Shown in pieces: positions 1 through 7,134 of a DNA stretch of 22,314 nt. A program made the position numbers and the translations under genes. The stretch spans positions 1 to 22,314 of the forward strand of contig JAHKLG010000010.1 of assembly GCA_029856625.1 (NCBI GenBank), read 5' to 3'. The stretch's first letter is position 1; each line of letters starts with the position of its first letter. The notes below the pieces were generated by a model. The model worked only from the letters and a program-made list of their open reading frames with translations. It made no database searches and was not told where the DNA came from. The DNA is from Candidatus Njordarchaeota archaeon (lineage in GTDB: Archaea; Asgardarchaeota; Njordarchaeia; Njordarchaeales; Njordarchaeaceae).

Positions 1-472
1 TCAATGCCCAATCGAGTATCTCAAGCTCCCTTGAGAAAACTTCATCCGTGAGAGGTATGTATTTTCCACCACGGAAAGCGACGAGAGCACCCAAGATTAA
101 GAAGTTATATCCTATGCTATATAATATGGATAGAAAGGCTAGCTCTAGGAAATCAATGTTTCCGGTAATTAATGCTATTCTAACGGTGAGAATCGTAATT
201 ATGATCTCGCCAATGATCGCTGTTAAGCTGCTTAGTGTACCAATGATATAATCTGATAAACCAAGATATAAGCCAATACTTGATATACCAGAAGCCACCC
301 ATTCGCTTGGTCGAGAAACAAGCCAGCCTCCTATTAGTATTCCCGCTATTATAGTATGAAGTTCATTCTTCGTGAGGAGTGAGAAAATATAAAAAGATAT
401 CGTGATAGATAAATAAGCCAAATCCCATTTCGTTAATTTAAAACCACTTAAAAATCGAATTGTACGTTGCAA
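1..472 (-). CDS. N-terminal part of a multi-pass membrane protein, CaCA (sodium/calcium exchanger)-like
   Basis: The reading frame is open from a TTG at 472 to the window edge, about 157 codons, so the C-terminal part is missing. An in-frame TAA lies two codons upstream of the TTG, and a GGAGG at 485-489 precedes it, which fixes the start. The product is very hydrophobic, with helices at about residues 19-33, 39-52, 58-72, 75-100 and 106-130. Small and polar residues in GTLSSLTAIIGE, followed by a helix ending YNFLILG, resemble the alpha-repeat layout of CaCA exchangers (GTSLPE ... N-hydrophobic-LG), but the motif is degenerate. If correct, it would exchange cations across the cytoplasmic membrane. 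That the frame codes for a membrane protein is well supported. The exchanger assignment is inference, and an unrelated polytopic membrane protein remains possible. Confidence 0.6.
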   Translation of the reverse strand, partial: MQRTIRFLSGFKLTKWDLAYLSITISFYIFSLLTKNELHTIIAGILIGGWLVSRPSEWVASGISSIGLYLGLSDYIIGTLSSLTAIIGEIIITILTVRIALITGNIDFLELAFLSILYSIGYNFLILGALVAFRGGKYIPLTDEVFSRELEILDWAL

Positions 473-515
473 TTCTTATCTAATCCTCCATATAACAATT
501 AATCAGGAGCAGAAA

Positions 516-529
516 CTTTTATTAAAATA
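516..529 (-). promoter_or_regulatory. TATA-like promoter of the left-edge membrane gene
   Basis: Read on the minus strand this is ATTTTAATAAAAG, an archaeal TATA-like box about 50 nt upstream of the TTG start at 472. It would give a leader of roughly 25 nt that still includes the GGAGG site at 485-489. The rest of 473-665, between this gene and the NAD kinase gene, shows no other clear feature. Confidence 0.4.
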
Positions 530-665
530 CATTTGGCAGTTCTTAACATTTTTCTGCATATAGTCTATTTTCATATGAATAATACCATTTTTCAATTGAT
601 AAAAATTTGAGCCTGCAACTCTGGAGAAATTTTCACTCTATAGCAAGTTCAAAGAATGATCAGCT

Positions 666-1694
666 ATGAGAGTTTCGGTTATCATACCATCTAAGCCGAT
701 GCAAATAGTCTCTATCCTGGAAAGGGTGTTGAAAGACTCGGAGCTTAATTATGATGTTCTAACTATTAAGGAGCTTAATGTTAATAGGTTAAGTGATAGG
801 GATGCCGTAATTGTGGTTGGTAGAGATAGAGATCTGCTATTGGTTCATCAGGTTTTAAAGGAGAATGATATCCCAATCCTAGGAGTTAGTATTGGAGGCG
901 AAACAAGTTTTTTGATGGATACTCACATCGAGAATTTCAGAAGAGCTGTAGAATATCTGGCTCATGGAAATATAATTGTTGAAGAAATAACGCGAATACA
1001 AGTTGAATCTGATGAGATGGATGCATTTGCCATAAACGAAGTTGCGATCTTCCCGAGGAGGAGTGCTTCTCTTCTCGAATACGCTCTCTTTATTAATGAT
1101 GAATTTGTCTGGAGAGATCACTGTGATGGAGTAATTATAGCAACACCAATGGGTAGTACCGCTTATGCTTTATCAGCTGGTGGGGCAATAATCGCTCCCA
1201 AAGCTCGAGTACTAGAAATTGTATCTGTAAACTCAATAGATCCTTCTAGAAGACCTTTCGTCGTCCCTGATGAGTCAGAAATATCAATTAGGGAAATCAA
1301 TAGTAAATACACCATTGAGATAATAGTAGATGGTATTGTCAGAGAACCTCTCAAGAGCGATTATTTGACAATTAGAGTAGCTAAGAAACCAATGAAACTC
1401 TTGAGACTTCCCCGAAAGGAGAGAATATATGATGAGAGAATCCTCAAGAAGATGAGGCTAGGCGAAGAAATACTTTCTCTACCCCCCAGTGCGAAACTGG
1501 TTCTAAAAGTTCTAGAATATGAGGGGCCGATGACTCAAAAGGATCTTGTTGAAAAAACAATGTTGCCTCATAGAACCGTAAGATATGCTCTTTCAATCCT
1601 AATATCTCGTGGTCTTGTAAGGGAAGATCTATTAAACCGGGATGCGAGAGTAAAAATTTATAGATTAAGCCAATCATTAAGGCGCGAGAAATAA
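666..1694 (+). CDS. NAD kinase-like protein fused to a C-terminal winged helix
   Basis: NAD kinase phosphorylates NAD+ to NADP+ in the cytosol. Residues 1-250 show the family layout: NE at 124-125, the glycine-rich block DGVIIATPMGSTAYALSAGG at 154-173, and VDG at 222. The usual GGDGT nucleotide motif is altered to GRDRD at 52-56: the central Asp is kept, two Gly become Arg, and Thr becomes Asp. Residues 272-342 look like a winged-helix DNA-binding domain (helices around PMTQKDLVEKTML and RTVRYALSILISRGL, then a wing). At 342 aa it is longer than usual archaeal NAD kinases (about 250-280). It lies just upstream of a nicotinate phosphoribosyltransferase gene, so the pair concerns NAD(P) supply. 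No strong Shine-Dalgarno is visible. A CTATAG at 638-643 lies about 25 nt before the ATG, which would suit a leaderless transcript. The family call is firm; activity is uncertain. Confidence 0.85.
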   Translation: MRVSVIIPSKPMQIVSILERVLKDSELNYDVLTIKELNVNRLSDRDAVIVVGRDRDLLLVHQVLKENDIPILGVSIGGETSFLMDTHIENFRRAVEYLAHGNIIVEEITRIQVESDEMDAFAINEVAIFPRRSASLLEYALFINDEFVWRDHCDGVIIATPMGSTAYALSAGGAIIAPKARVLEIVSVNSIDPSRRPFVVPDESEISIREINSKYTIEIIVDGIVREPLKSDYLTIRVAKKPMKLLRLPRKERIYDERILKKMRLGEEILSLPPSAKLVLKVLEYEGPMTQKDLVEKTMLPHRTVRYALSILISRGLVREDLLNRDARVKIYRLSQSLRREK

Positions 1695-1807
1695 TTGCAT
1701 TTACCAAACGGTTACATTACAATTTTTGCTACTTTCTCAAAACCTAAAAAGGAGACTTGTGTCGTATTGCTTTCAATGCATCACTTAGCACTCCTGGGGG
1801 ATTTTAA

Positions 1808-3052
1808 ATGAATTCTGAAGAGAGAACCTTTCTATTTGCTACTCATCAGGAAATACTCTCCGGAAAACTTACGGATATTTATTTCATACGCACATTAAAC
1901 ATACTCAGAAACGATGGATTAGAAAACGTAAATGTAGCCGCCGAATTCACCGTGAGTGGATGGCCTCGTAATTATAAATGGATCGTATTTGGTGGATTAA
2001 GAGATACTCTAAAGCTTCTAGAGGGTAAGAAAGTCGATGTGTATGCTCTACCAGAAGGAACAATATTTACCCCAAGAGATTTAAATGGAATACGTCTTCC
2101 CGTACTCGTGATAACTGGACCGTATGGCGAATTCGTACTCCTAGAAACTCCTATTCTAGGCTTCTTAGCAGCGGGTTCTGGATTTGCAACAAAGGCCGCT
2201 AGATTAAGGAAAATTGCGGGTGAAAATGTCCTTATTGTTAATTTTGGCGCTAGAAGGACACACCCCGCCATAGCACCTTTCTGTGATTATTATTCCTACA
2301 TCGGAGGCTTCGATGCTGTCTCATGTGTAGTTGGGGCTGAATTGCTCGGAAAGAACCCTACGGGAACAATGCCTCATAGCCTACTGATTATTTACAAATT
2401 TGTCAGGGGGGATCATGCTGAGGGATGGAAAGCTTACGATAAATACATGCCACCCGAAGTCCCTAGAATAATGCTAGCTGATACATTTTCCGATGAAGTA
2501 GAGGAAACGTTAAAGGCCGTGGAAGCAATTGGGTTAGAAAGGATACACGGTGTTAGATTAGATACCCCTGGAAGTAGGAAAGGCAATTTTGCTGATATTG
2601 TAAGAGAAGTAAGATGGAAATTGAGAATGCGAGGATATGATAAGGTTAAGATTTTTCTCTCTGGAGGAATCGATGAGGACATCATTCCAGAATTATTAAA
2701 AGCTGGAGCCGATGGTTTTGGGATAGGATCTGCGGTAGCGCGCGCTCCCTTTATCGATTATGCAATGGATATAGTAGCAATAAGGAGAGAGGAGAAGTGG
2801 CATCCAATATCCAAACGTGGAAAGTTTGACGGCATAAAGCAGGTGTGGAGATACGAAGAAAACGGTAGATTCCACTATATAGTCACGCCAAAAGACGCTG
2901 AGCCACCTCGACCAGATGCTGAACCTTTATTGGTTAAGTTCATTGAAAATGGAAAGATAATCCATAGACTTCCCTCCCCAGATGAAACTAGAGAATACGT
3001 GCTCTCCCAATTAAGAAAAGTAAAGCTTGATAAGTATCCTTGGGAGCCATAG
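1808..3052 (+). CDS. pncB: Nicotinate phosphoribosyltransferase
   Basis: It converts nicotinate and PRPP to nicotinate mononucleotide, the entry step of NAD salvage (Preiss-Handler pathway), in the cytosol. Family marks are clear: RRTHPAIAPFCDYY at about residues 150-163, YIGGFDAVSCV just after it, GTMPHSL at about 187-193, and the phosphate-binding end of the TIM-like barrel (FLSGGIDED, then AGADGFGIGSAVARA) at about 284-311. The 414-aa length fits archaeal members. The ATG is preceded by GGGGG at 1796-1800 with a 7-nt spacer. A TATA-like CCTAAAAAGG at 1743-1752 could give it its own transcript, although it follows the NAD kinase-like gene on the same strand by 113 nt. The shared pathway suggests coordinated control of NAD salvage and NADP formation. 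The C-terminal 70 residues hold the basic and acidic tail common in archaeal forms. Confidence 0.92.
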   Translation: MNSEERTFLFATHQEILSGKLTDIYFIRTLNILRNDGLENVNVAAEFTVSGWPRNYKWIVFGGLRDTLKLLEGKKVDVYALPEGTIFTPRDLNGIRLPVLVITGPYGEFVLLETPILGFLAAGSGFATKAARLRKIAGENVLIVNFGARRTHPAIAPFCDYYSYIGGFDAVSCVVGAELLGKNPTGTMPHSLLIIYKFVRGDHAEGWKAYDKYMPPEVPRIMLADTFSDEVEETLKAVEAIGLERIHGVRLDTPGSRKGNFADIVREVRWKLRMRGYDKVKIFLSGGIDEDIIPELLKAGADGFGIGSAVARAPFIDYAMDIVAIRREEKWHPISKRGKFDGIKQVWRYEENGRFHYIVTPKDAEPPRPDAEPLLVKFIENGKIIHRLPSPDETREYVLSQLRKVKLDKYPWEP

Positions 3053-3055
3053 ATC

Positions 3056-3082
3056 CTCAAATTATTTTTATTCTTATTTGAG
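3056..3082 (+). terminator. Inverted repeat after the nicotinate phosphoribosyltransferase gene
   Basis: CTCAAAT at 3056-3062 pairs perfectly with ATTTGAG at 3076-3082 around a T-rich 13-nt loop. It starts only a few bases after the stop codon of the gene at 1808-3052. The position and the T-rich content suit transcription termination. The stem is weak (7 bp, AT-rich), so a chance palindrome is possible. Confidence 0.35.
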
Positions 3083-3135
3083 CAATGATCTCAATTTATT
3101 AGAGACTATATTCTATGCTATGTAGGTTGGTTACA

Positions 3136-4167
3136 TTGGGTGTTAAAATAGGCCCCCTAATCAAGGAAATTGGTATAGGAAAGGAAGTGGATCCCTCCCA
3201 CTTTGAAGGAAAAGTAATAGCCATTGATGCCTTACCGACCATCTATGAAATGCTTGCAACAATTAGGGATCCGAAAGGAGGCTATTTAAGAGATTCGAAA
3301 GGAAGAATCACTAGTCACTTAGTGGGAATATTTAATCGAACATGCCGCATGCTTGCTCTTGGTATTAGACCCGTATACGTGTTTGATGGACCACCACATC
3401 CATTAAAGCTAGGTACCATTGAGGAGAGAAGAGAGAGAAGAGAATTAGCGCAGAAAAAATACGAAGAAGCATTAGCAATGGGGAAAATAGAGGAGGCCGT
3501 GAAGTTTGCGAAGCAGGCCATGATGGTCACTGATGAATTAGTAGCAAGTGCTAAAGAACTTATCTCCTTACTAGGCGTTCCAATAATTACTGCTCCTCAT
3601 GATGGAGAAGCACAAGCAGCATACTTAGTTAAGAAAGGAGAAGCTTATGCTGTCTCTAGCCCAGATTATGATTCCTTCTTATACGGTTCTCCTCGTGTCG
3701 TGAGAAACTTGAAGATGACTCTTCAGAAAAAGGAAAAACCTACGCTTTATGAATTAAATGACCTATTAAGCAAACTCGGAATTACGTTAGAGCAGTTAGT
3801 TGACATAGCCATACTAATAGGAACCGACTTTAATCCAGAAGGAATTGAAGGAATTGGGCCTAAAAGAGCATTAGAACTCGTAAAGAGGCATGGAAGCTTA
3901 GAAAATTTGCTGAAGCAAAAGAGAATTATTTGGAAATTCGAAGTACCTCCAGAGGAGATTAAGAAGATTTTTCTAAACCCTCCCGTCACTGATAATTATA
4001 AAATAGAATTTAAGGAACCAGAAAGAGAGAAAATCATCGAGTTCCTCGTTGAGGAGCATGATTTTTCCAGAGAAAGAGTTGAGAAAGAGTTAGGAGAAGT
4101 ATACAAGAGAATTGAACGTGAGAAAAAAGCTGGAATTCAAGCCTCATTAGATATGTTCTTTGGTTAA
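3136..4167 (+). CDS. fen: Flap endonuclease 1 (FEN-1)
   Basis: FEN-1 removes 5' flaps during Okazaki-fragment maturation and base-excision repair, working with PCNA and DNA ligase. The N-domain has AIDALPTIYEML; YVFDG carries an active-site Asp; the I-domain has HDGEAQAAYL and SSPDYDSFLYG; the helix-hairpin-helix region is GTDFNPEGIEGIGPKRA. The C-terminus ends in QASLDMFFG, an intact PCNA-binding (PIP) box. Metal ligands are present, but the first Glu of the usual EGEAQ is Asp here. The start is set at TTG 3136 because archaeal FEN-1 begins MGV-x-IG-x-II, which matches LGVKIGPLI. An upstream ATG at 3115 would add seven residues (MLCRLVT) that the family lacks. The length is then 343 aa, normal for the family. 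It is followed closely by a guide RNA gene on the opposite strand. Confidence 0.95.
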   Translation: MGVKIGPLIKEIGIGKEVDPSHFEGKVIAIDALPTIYEMLATIRDPKGGYLRDSKGRITSHLVGIFNRTCRMLALGIRPVYVFDGPPHPLKLGTIEERRERRELAQKKYEEALAMGKIEEAVKFAKQAMMVTDELVASAKELISLLGVPIITAPHDGEAQAAYLVKKGEAYAVSSPDYDSFLYGSPRVVRNLKMTLQKKEKPTLYELNDLLSKLGITLEQLVDIAILIGTDFNPEGIEGIGPKRALELVKRHGSLENLLKQKRIIWKFEVPPEEIKKIFLNPPVTDNYKIEFKEPEREKIIEFLVEEHDFSRERVEKELGEVYKRIEREKKAGIQASLDMFFG

Positions 4168-4226
4168 TTCAGAGGCGGCGGCTTTCTTCATTATTGTCAG
4201 CATAGGGTTCTTCATCATTACGATTA
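4165..4226 (-). ncRNA. C/D-box guide sRNA (2'-O-methylation guide)
   Basis: Read on the minus strand, all four boxes occur in order with archaeal spacing: box C ATGATGA (4212-4218), an 11-nt guide AGAACCCTATG (4201-4211), box D' CTGA (4197-4200), a 5-nt spacer, box C' ATGAAGA (4185-4191), a 12-nt guide AAGCCGCCGCCT (4173-4184), and box D CTGA (4169-4172). Flanking TAAT (4223-4226) and ATTA (4165-4168) can pair as a short terminal stem. Such RNAs assemble with L7Ae, Nop5 and fibrillarin and direct 2'-O-methylation of the base paired to the fifth guide position upstream of D or D'. The predicted targets are therefore CAUA(G)GGUUCU and AGGC(G)GCGGCUU, bracketed base modified. The gene fits exactly between the stop of FEN-1 and the stop of the minus-strand gene ending at 4233, so it may be processed from that gene's 3' UTR. 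Target identity is not determined. Confidence 0.8.
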
Positions 4227-4232
4227 GCTACA

Positions 4233-4529
4233 TCAATTACACTCCATAACGGATTCAAATATTTTTTCTAAAACACCCTTTAACGATTTTTCCAGATCGA
4301 TCCCTAGTATATTCGCTATTATTAATGTTTGAATAAAAGCTTCAGCAAGAACTTCACTGGGGTTTTCTTCACTTAGTAAATCAAGCGCTAATGATCTAGC
4401 TGATTCAATCATATCTTTAATATAGGCGTAGTCATTGTTGCTTAATTCATCAATTCTAAAGATTATAGGTTTGCTAGAGACTGATATTGCGAGAGATTTT
4501 AGTGTTTGTTGCAGAGATTTTATATCCAT
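4233..4529 (-). CDS. Small helical protein, possibly a reduced MazG-like fold
   Basis: This 98-aa protein is not recognised with confidence. It is predicted almost all helical, acidic and soluble, with no membrane segment. The C-terminal half (SEVLAEAFIQTLIIANILGIDLEKSLKGVLEKI) recalls the last helices of MazG-type nucleotide pyrophosphohydrolases, where a Gly-Ile-Asp-Leu-Glu turn follows a helix of metal ligands. The typical ExxE and ExxD ligand pairs are not clearly complete, so catalysis is doubtful. The start at ATG 4529 is chosen because AAGG at 4538-4541 is about 8 nt away; the ATG at 4535 would sit too close to that site. It faces FEN-1 tail to tail, with the C/D guide RNA in between on its own strand. 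The function is unknown; MazG similarity is only a suggestion. Confidence 0.65.
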   Translation of the reverse strand: MDIKSLQQTLKSLAISVSSKPIIFRIDELSNNDYAYIKDMIESARSLALDLLSEENPSEVLAEAFIQTLIIANILGIDLEKSLKGVLEKIFESVMECN

Positions 4530-4621
4530 GGGCATAACCTTAACAATTTACTGACTTAACTAGTTGGGGTAATACCATAATAAAAGACAGATGATATCTA
4601 CGTATTGCATTCCCTTATAAT

Positions 4622-5221
4622 ATGTTTGGAAGAATAGGGTCGAAGAGAATGAAGGGTGTTAGTCTTAAAGGATTTATTAAGGACTCAAAAGTAATCGTTT
4701 ACAAGAAGGCGAATCCCTACTGGAGAGCTTTTCTTGCTAATGGTTATGGAAAAGACCACGGAGAGTACATAGAGTTACATCCTGTAGAGGCTTTATATTT
4801 GATTAATACTGGAAAACTTGAAGTGCTTAGAGATGATGAGACAGTCCCGCATGATGACCTTTTTATGCTCTTCTCAAGAAAAAAAGAGAACCTTTGGGAA
4901 CTCTATACGATTTATAAGGATCTACGCTCTAAGGGCTTTATCATACTAGTTTCTGATGACCAATTATTACCATTCTTAATGCTTCCTAAGGGCTCCACGG
5001 TGTTCGATAATGAGCCGTTTGCAGCAATCATGATAGCGGAGTCATTTAGAGCCATTAAATTGGAAGAATTAGCAAAAGCTGTTGAGAAATGCAAAGAAAA
5101 GAATCGAAAATTGATAATCGCTATAATGGACGAGATTGGGGATATTACGTATTATACCGCAGAGGTAGAAGAAAAATTAGAAACAGAAGTAACTCTAAAA
5201 ATTTTTAGAAAGGGAGGTTAG
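4622..5221 (+). CDS. tRNA-splicing endonuclease, non-catalytic (structural) subunit
   Basis: The archaeal tRNA endonuclease cuts introns at bulge-helix-bulge sites in pre-tRNA and pre-rRNA. This 199-aa protein has the family shape: an N-terminal domain with LHPVEALYLINTGKLEV at about residues 52-68, the linker LWELYTIYKDLRSKGFII at 91-108, and the C-terminal nuclease-like domain ending IMDEIGDITYYTAEVEE, where the DITYY strand forms the subunit interface. The catalytic Tyr of the KYG-x-DF-x-Y loop and the catalytic His of the HS motif are absent: the loop region reads LLPFLMLPKGS and EPFAAIM. This fits the structural beta subunit of a heterotetrameric enzyme, whose catalytic partner must be encoded elsewhere. 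It ends 6 nt before the stop of the convergent thermosome gene. No clear Shine-Dalgarno precedes the ATG, so a short or absent leader is likely. Confidence 0.8.
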   Translation: MFGRIGSKRMKGVSLKGFIKDSKVIVYKKANPYWRAFLANGYGKDHGEYIELHPVEALYLINTGKLEVLRDDETVPHDDLFMLFSRKKENLWELYTIYKDLRSKGFIILVSDDQLLPFLMLPKGSTVFDNEPFAAIMIAESFRAIKLEELAKAVEKCKEKNRKLIIAIMDEIGDITYYTAEVEEKLETEVTLKIFRKGG

Positions 5222-5227
5222 GTACTT

Positions 5228-6907
5228 TTAGTCAAAGGACGAACCTATTGAAGATTCGGAAGTTTCCTCTTCCTCTTTCTTCTTCTCCTTTTCCTCCTTC
5301 TTTGGCTTAGATGCTATGACATCATCTATTCTTAGAATTGTTATAGCTGCCTCCGTCGCTGTGCTTAGTACGTACTTCTTAACTCTTAGTGGATCAATTA
5401 ATCCTGCCTCCCATATGTTAACAACTTTTCCTTCGGATGCATCGAAGCCCCAAATACCCACTTCTCCGCCCTCTAGTCTATTCTTCTTCAGGAGCTCAGC
5501 CTCTAGTTCTATGATGTCTCCACCCATGTTCTCTATTAGCGCTCTCGGAACTTCTAATAACGCATCAGCATACGCCTTAATAACTAATTTTTCTTTTCCA
5601 CTTAGGCTTGGATCCTTATCCGCCCAATCTTTAAGCATTAAGTGTAATGCCACCTCAGTAGCCCCTGCTCCAGGACATACCTTCTTGTCCTCAAGCACAT
5701 CCTTTAGAACATGTATAGCATCCTTAATAGCTCTCTCAGCTTCATCAGTCACATGCTTACTGGCACCCCTAATCACTATCGTTGCTGCCCTAGGGTTCTT
5801 GCACTCCCTTACATAAATCATTTTGTCTTCTCCGACTTTCTTTTGCTCAACTATGCCGGCGAAGCCTATATCCTCCTCAGTCAGGTCCTCAATATTATTG
5901 ACGATTTTTGCTCCAGTTGCTCTGCTGAGAAGAAGCATATCGGATCTTCTAACTCTTCTAGCAGCCATTATTCCATTCTTAGCCATGATATCTTGTGCCA
6001 AATCGCTTATGCCTCTCTGGCAGAATACAACGTCCACTCCTAAATCGATAAGCTTTTTGACCATTTTCTCAATTTCTTCCTTCTCCTTCTTCTTTAGAGT
6101 CTCTAGAGCCTCAATTCCCCTTAGAGTTACATTTGATGTGACATCGGCTTTCTCGACCTCTATGTTCTGGTTAATTAATGCTATCCTCGCGTTTCTCTTA
6201 ATCTTTGGCATCTCTGGGTGTACTACTTGCTTATCAATAACTACTCCAGCTACGCATTCACTATCGGTTAAAGACTTCCCTTCCTTCTGAATAATACTAA
6301 TGAGATCCATATCTAGGTAATTTCTTTCTTCATCATACACTATTGTAGCGGCTTTGTACGCTAAGTCCGCGAAATACTCCCTTACCTCGGGAGGAAGTTT
6401 GCTATTGAGGGCGCTTATTGCAACTCTCTTTAGAAGTTTTACATCTTTCTTGATATCAATTGTTTTTGTCAACTTTGTTTCAAGAAATTCTTTCGCCTTC
6501 TCCAGAGCTCTCTTGAAAGCATTTACAATAAGAATGGGGTGAATACCCTCATCTAATAGTTTCTCCGCTTGAGATAGAAGAGCACCCGCTAATACTGCCG
6601 CACTCGTAGTACCATCTCCAGCAATATTATCTTGCGCCTTAGAAGCTTGTACCATTAATTTTGCTGCTGGGTGAGCAACATCTAACTCATCAAGAATAGT
6701 CGCACCATCATTAGTAATTACTATATCCCCTAGAGTATCAACAATCATCTTATTCATTCCACGCGGCCCAAGCGTAGATCTAACAATTTCCGCTATGGCT
6801 CTAGCAGCACTAATATTCGCGTGTAATGCCCGCTTACCGCGCTCTCTTCTAACATCCTCCTTTAGAATTAACACGGGAATTTGTGCCGTACCAGGCGCAT
6901 AAGCCAT
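5228..6907 (-). CDS. thsA: Thermosome subunit (group II chaperonin)
   Basis: Thermosome subunits form a double-ring ATP-dependent folding chamber in the cytosol. The 559-aa protein carries the conserved STLGPRGMNKM at about residues 44-54, TNDGATIL at 65-72, GDGTT at 97-101, the apical-domain segment EKADVTSNVTL, CPGAGATEVALHL in the second equatorial part, and the C-terminal GLIDPLRVKKYVL. The tail is Lys/Glu-rich and ends GSSFD rather than the Gly-Met-rich end of many thermosomes. The start is fixed by AGGTGG at about 6913-6918, shortly before the ATG. It is transcribed alone, away from the SepF-like gene, with a TATA box and a dyad upstream (6966-6984). Which thermosome paralogue it is (alpha, beta or gamma) cannot be told from one sequence. 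Confidence 0.97.
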   Translation of the reverse strand: MAYAPGTAQIPVLILKEDVRRERGKRALHANISAARAIAEIVRSTLGPRGMNKMIVDTLGDIVITNDGATILDELDVAHPAAKLMVQASKAQDNIAGDGTTSAAVLAGALLSQAEKLLDEGIHPILIVNAFKRALEKAKEFLETKLTKTIDIKKDVKLLKRVAISALNSKLPPEVREYFADLAYKAATIVYDEERNYLDMDLISIIQKEGKSLTDSECVAGVVIDKQVVHPEMPKIKRNARIALINQNIEVEKADVTSNVTLRGIEALETLKKKEKEEIEKMVKKLIDLGVDVVFCQRGISDLAQDIMAKNGIMAARRVRRSDMLLLSRATGAKIVNNIEDLTEEDIGFAGIVEQKKVGEDKMIYVRECKNPRAATIVIRGASKHVTDEAERAIKDAIHVLKDVLEDKKVCPGAGATEVALHLMLKDWADKDPSLSGKEKLVIKAYADALLEVPRALIENMGGDIIELEAELLKKNRLEGGEVGIWGFDASEGKVVNIWEAGLIDPLRVKKYVLSTATEAAITILRIDDVIASKPKKEEKEKKKEEEETSESSIGSSFD

Positions 6908-6965
6908 AATACCACCTGAATAGATTCGTTAATGAGACGAAAATTATGTTACGTTCTCTGTAATT

Positions 6966-6984
6966 ATTCTAGAATTTTATTTAT
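6966..6984 (-). promoter_or_regulatory. Thermosome promoter: TATA box with adjoining ATTCTAGAAT dyad
   Basis: On the minus strand, ATAAATAAAA (6975-6984) is a good TATA box about 70 nt upstream of the thermosome ATG, predicting a start near 6953 and a leader of about 46 nt. Immediately downstream of it, and touching it, is the perfect 10-bp palindrome ATTCTAGAAT (6966-6975). Its location between TATA box and start is where an archaeal repressor would block the pre-initiation complex. The binding protein, if any, is unknown. Confidence 0.45.
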
Positions 6985-7006
6985 CCTATATCGTGTAGTA
7001 AACCGG

Positions 7007-7024
7007 GTGAAAAACTATATAAAA
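7007..7024 (+). promoter_or_regulatory. Strong BRE/TATA element facing the SepF-like gene
   Basis: GTGAAAAA (BRE-like, 7007-7014) followed by CTATATAAAA (7015-7024) is the best TATA box of this 227-nt intergenic region. It predicts initiation near 7045, which leaves a leader of about 90 nt before the GTG at 7135. A second weaker AT-rich box around 7086-7097 would give a shorter leader. The element is partly symmetrical, so use by the divergent thermosome gene cannot be excluded. Confidence 0.45.
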
Positions 7025-7134
7025 CATTCGCTAAATAAAGGTCCACGAATAATTAATTATGCTGTATTACCTCGATATTTTTCTAATTTTTATTACGTCT
7101 GAAAGCAAAAGCAGTAGCATAGTATTAATTCCGT

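Noticed and set aside
48..251. 67-codon plus-strand frame at the left edge
   Set aside because: It lies opposite the membrane-protein frame at 1-472, which has a ribosome-binding site, a TATA box and a consistent hydrophobic product.
4831..4862. GATGATGA and ATGATGA strings as a second C/D guide RNA
   Set aside because: They lie inside the tRNA endonuclease gene and no CTGA boxes follow at the right spacing.
5316..5816. Long plus-strand frames (also 5711-6043 and 5823-6290) opposite the thermosome gene
   Set aside because: They are antisense shadows: Ser/Leu-rich translations without family resemblance, while the minus strand encodes a full thermosome.
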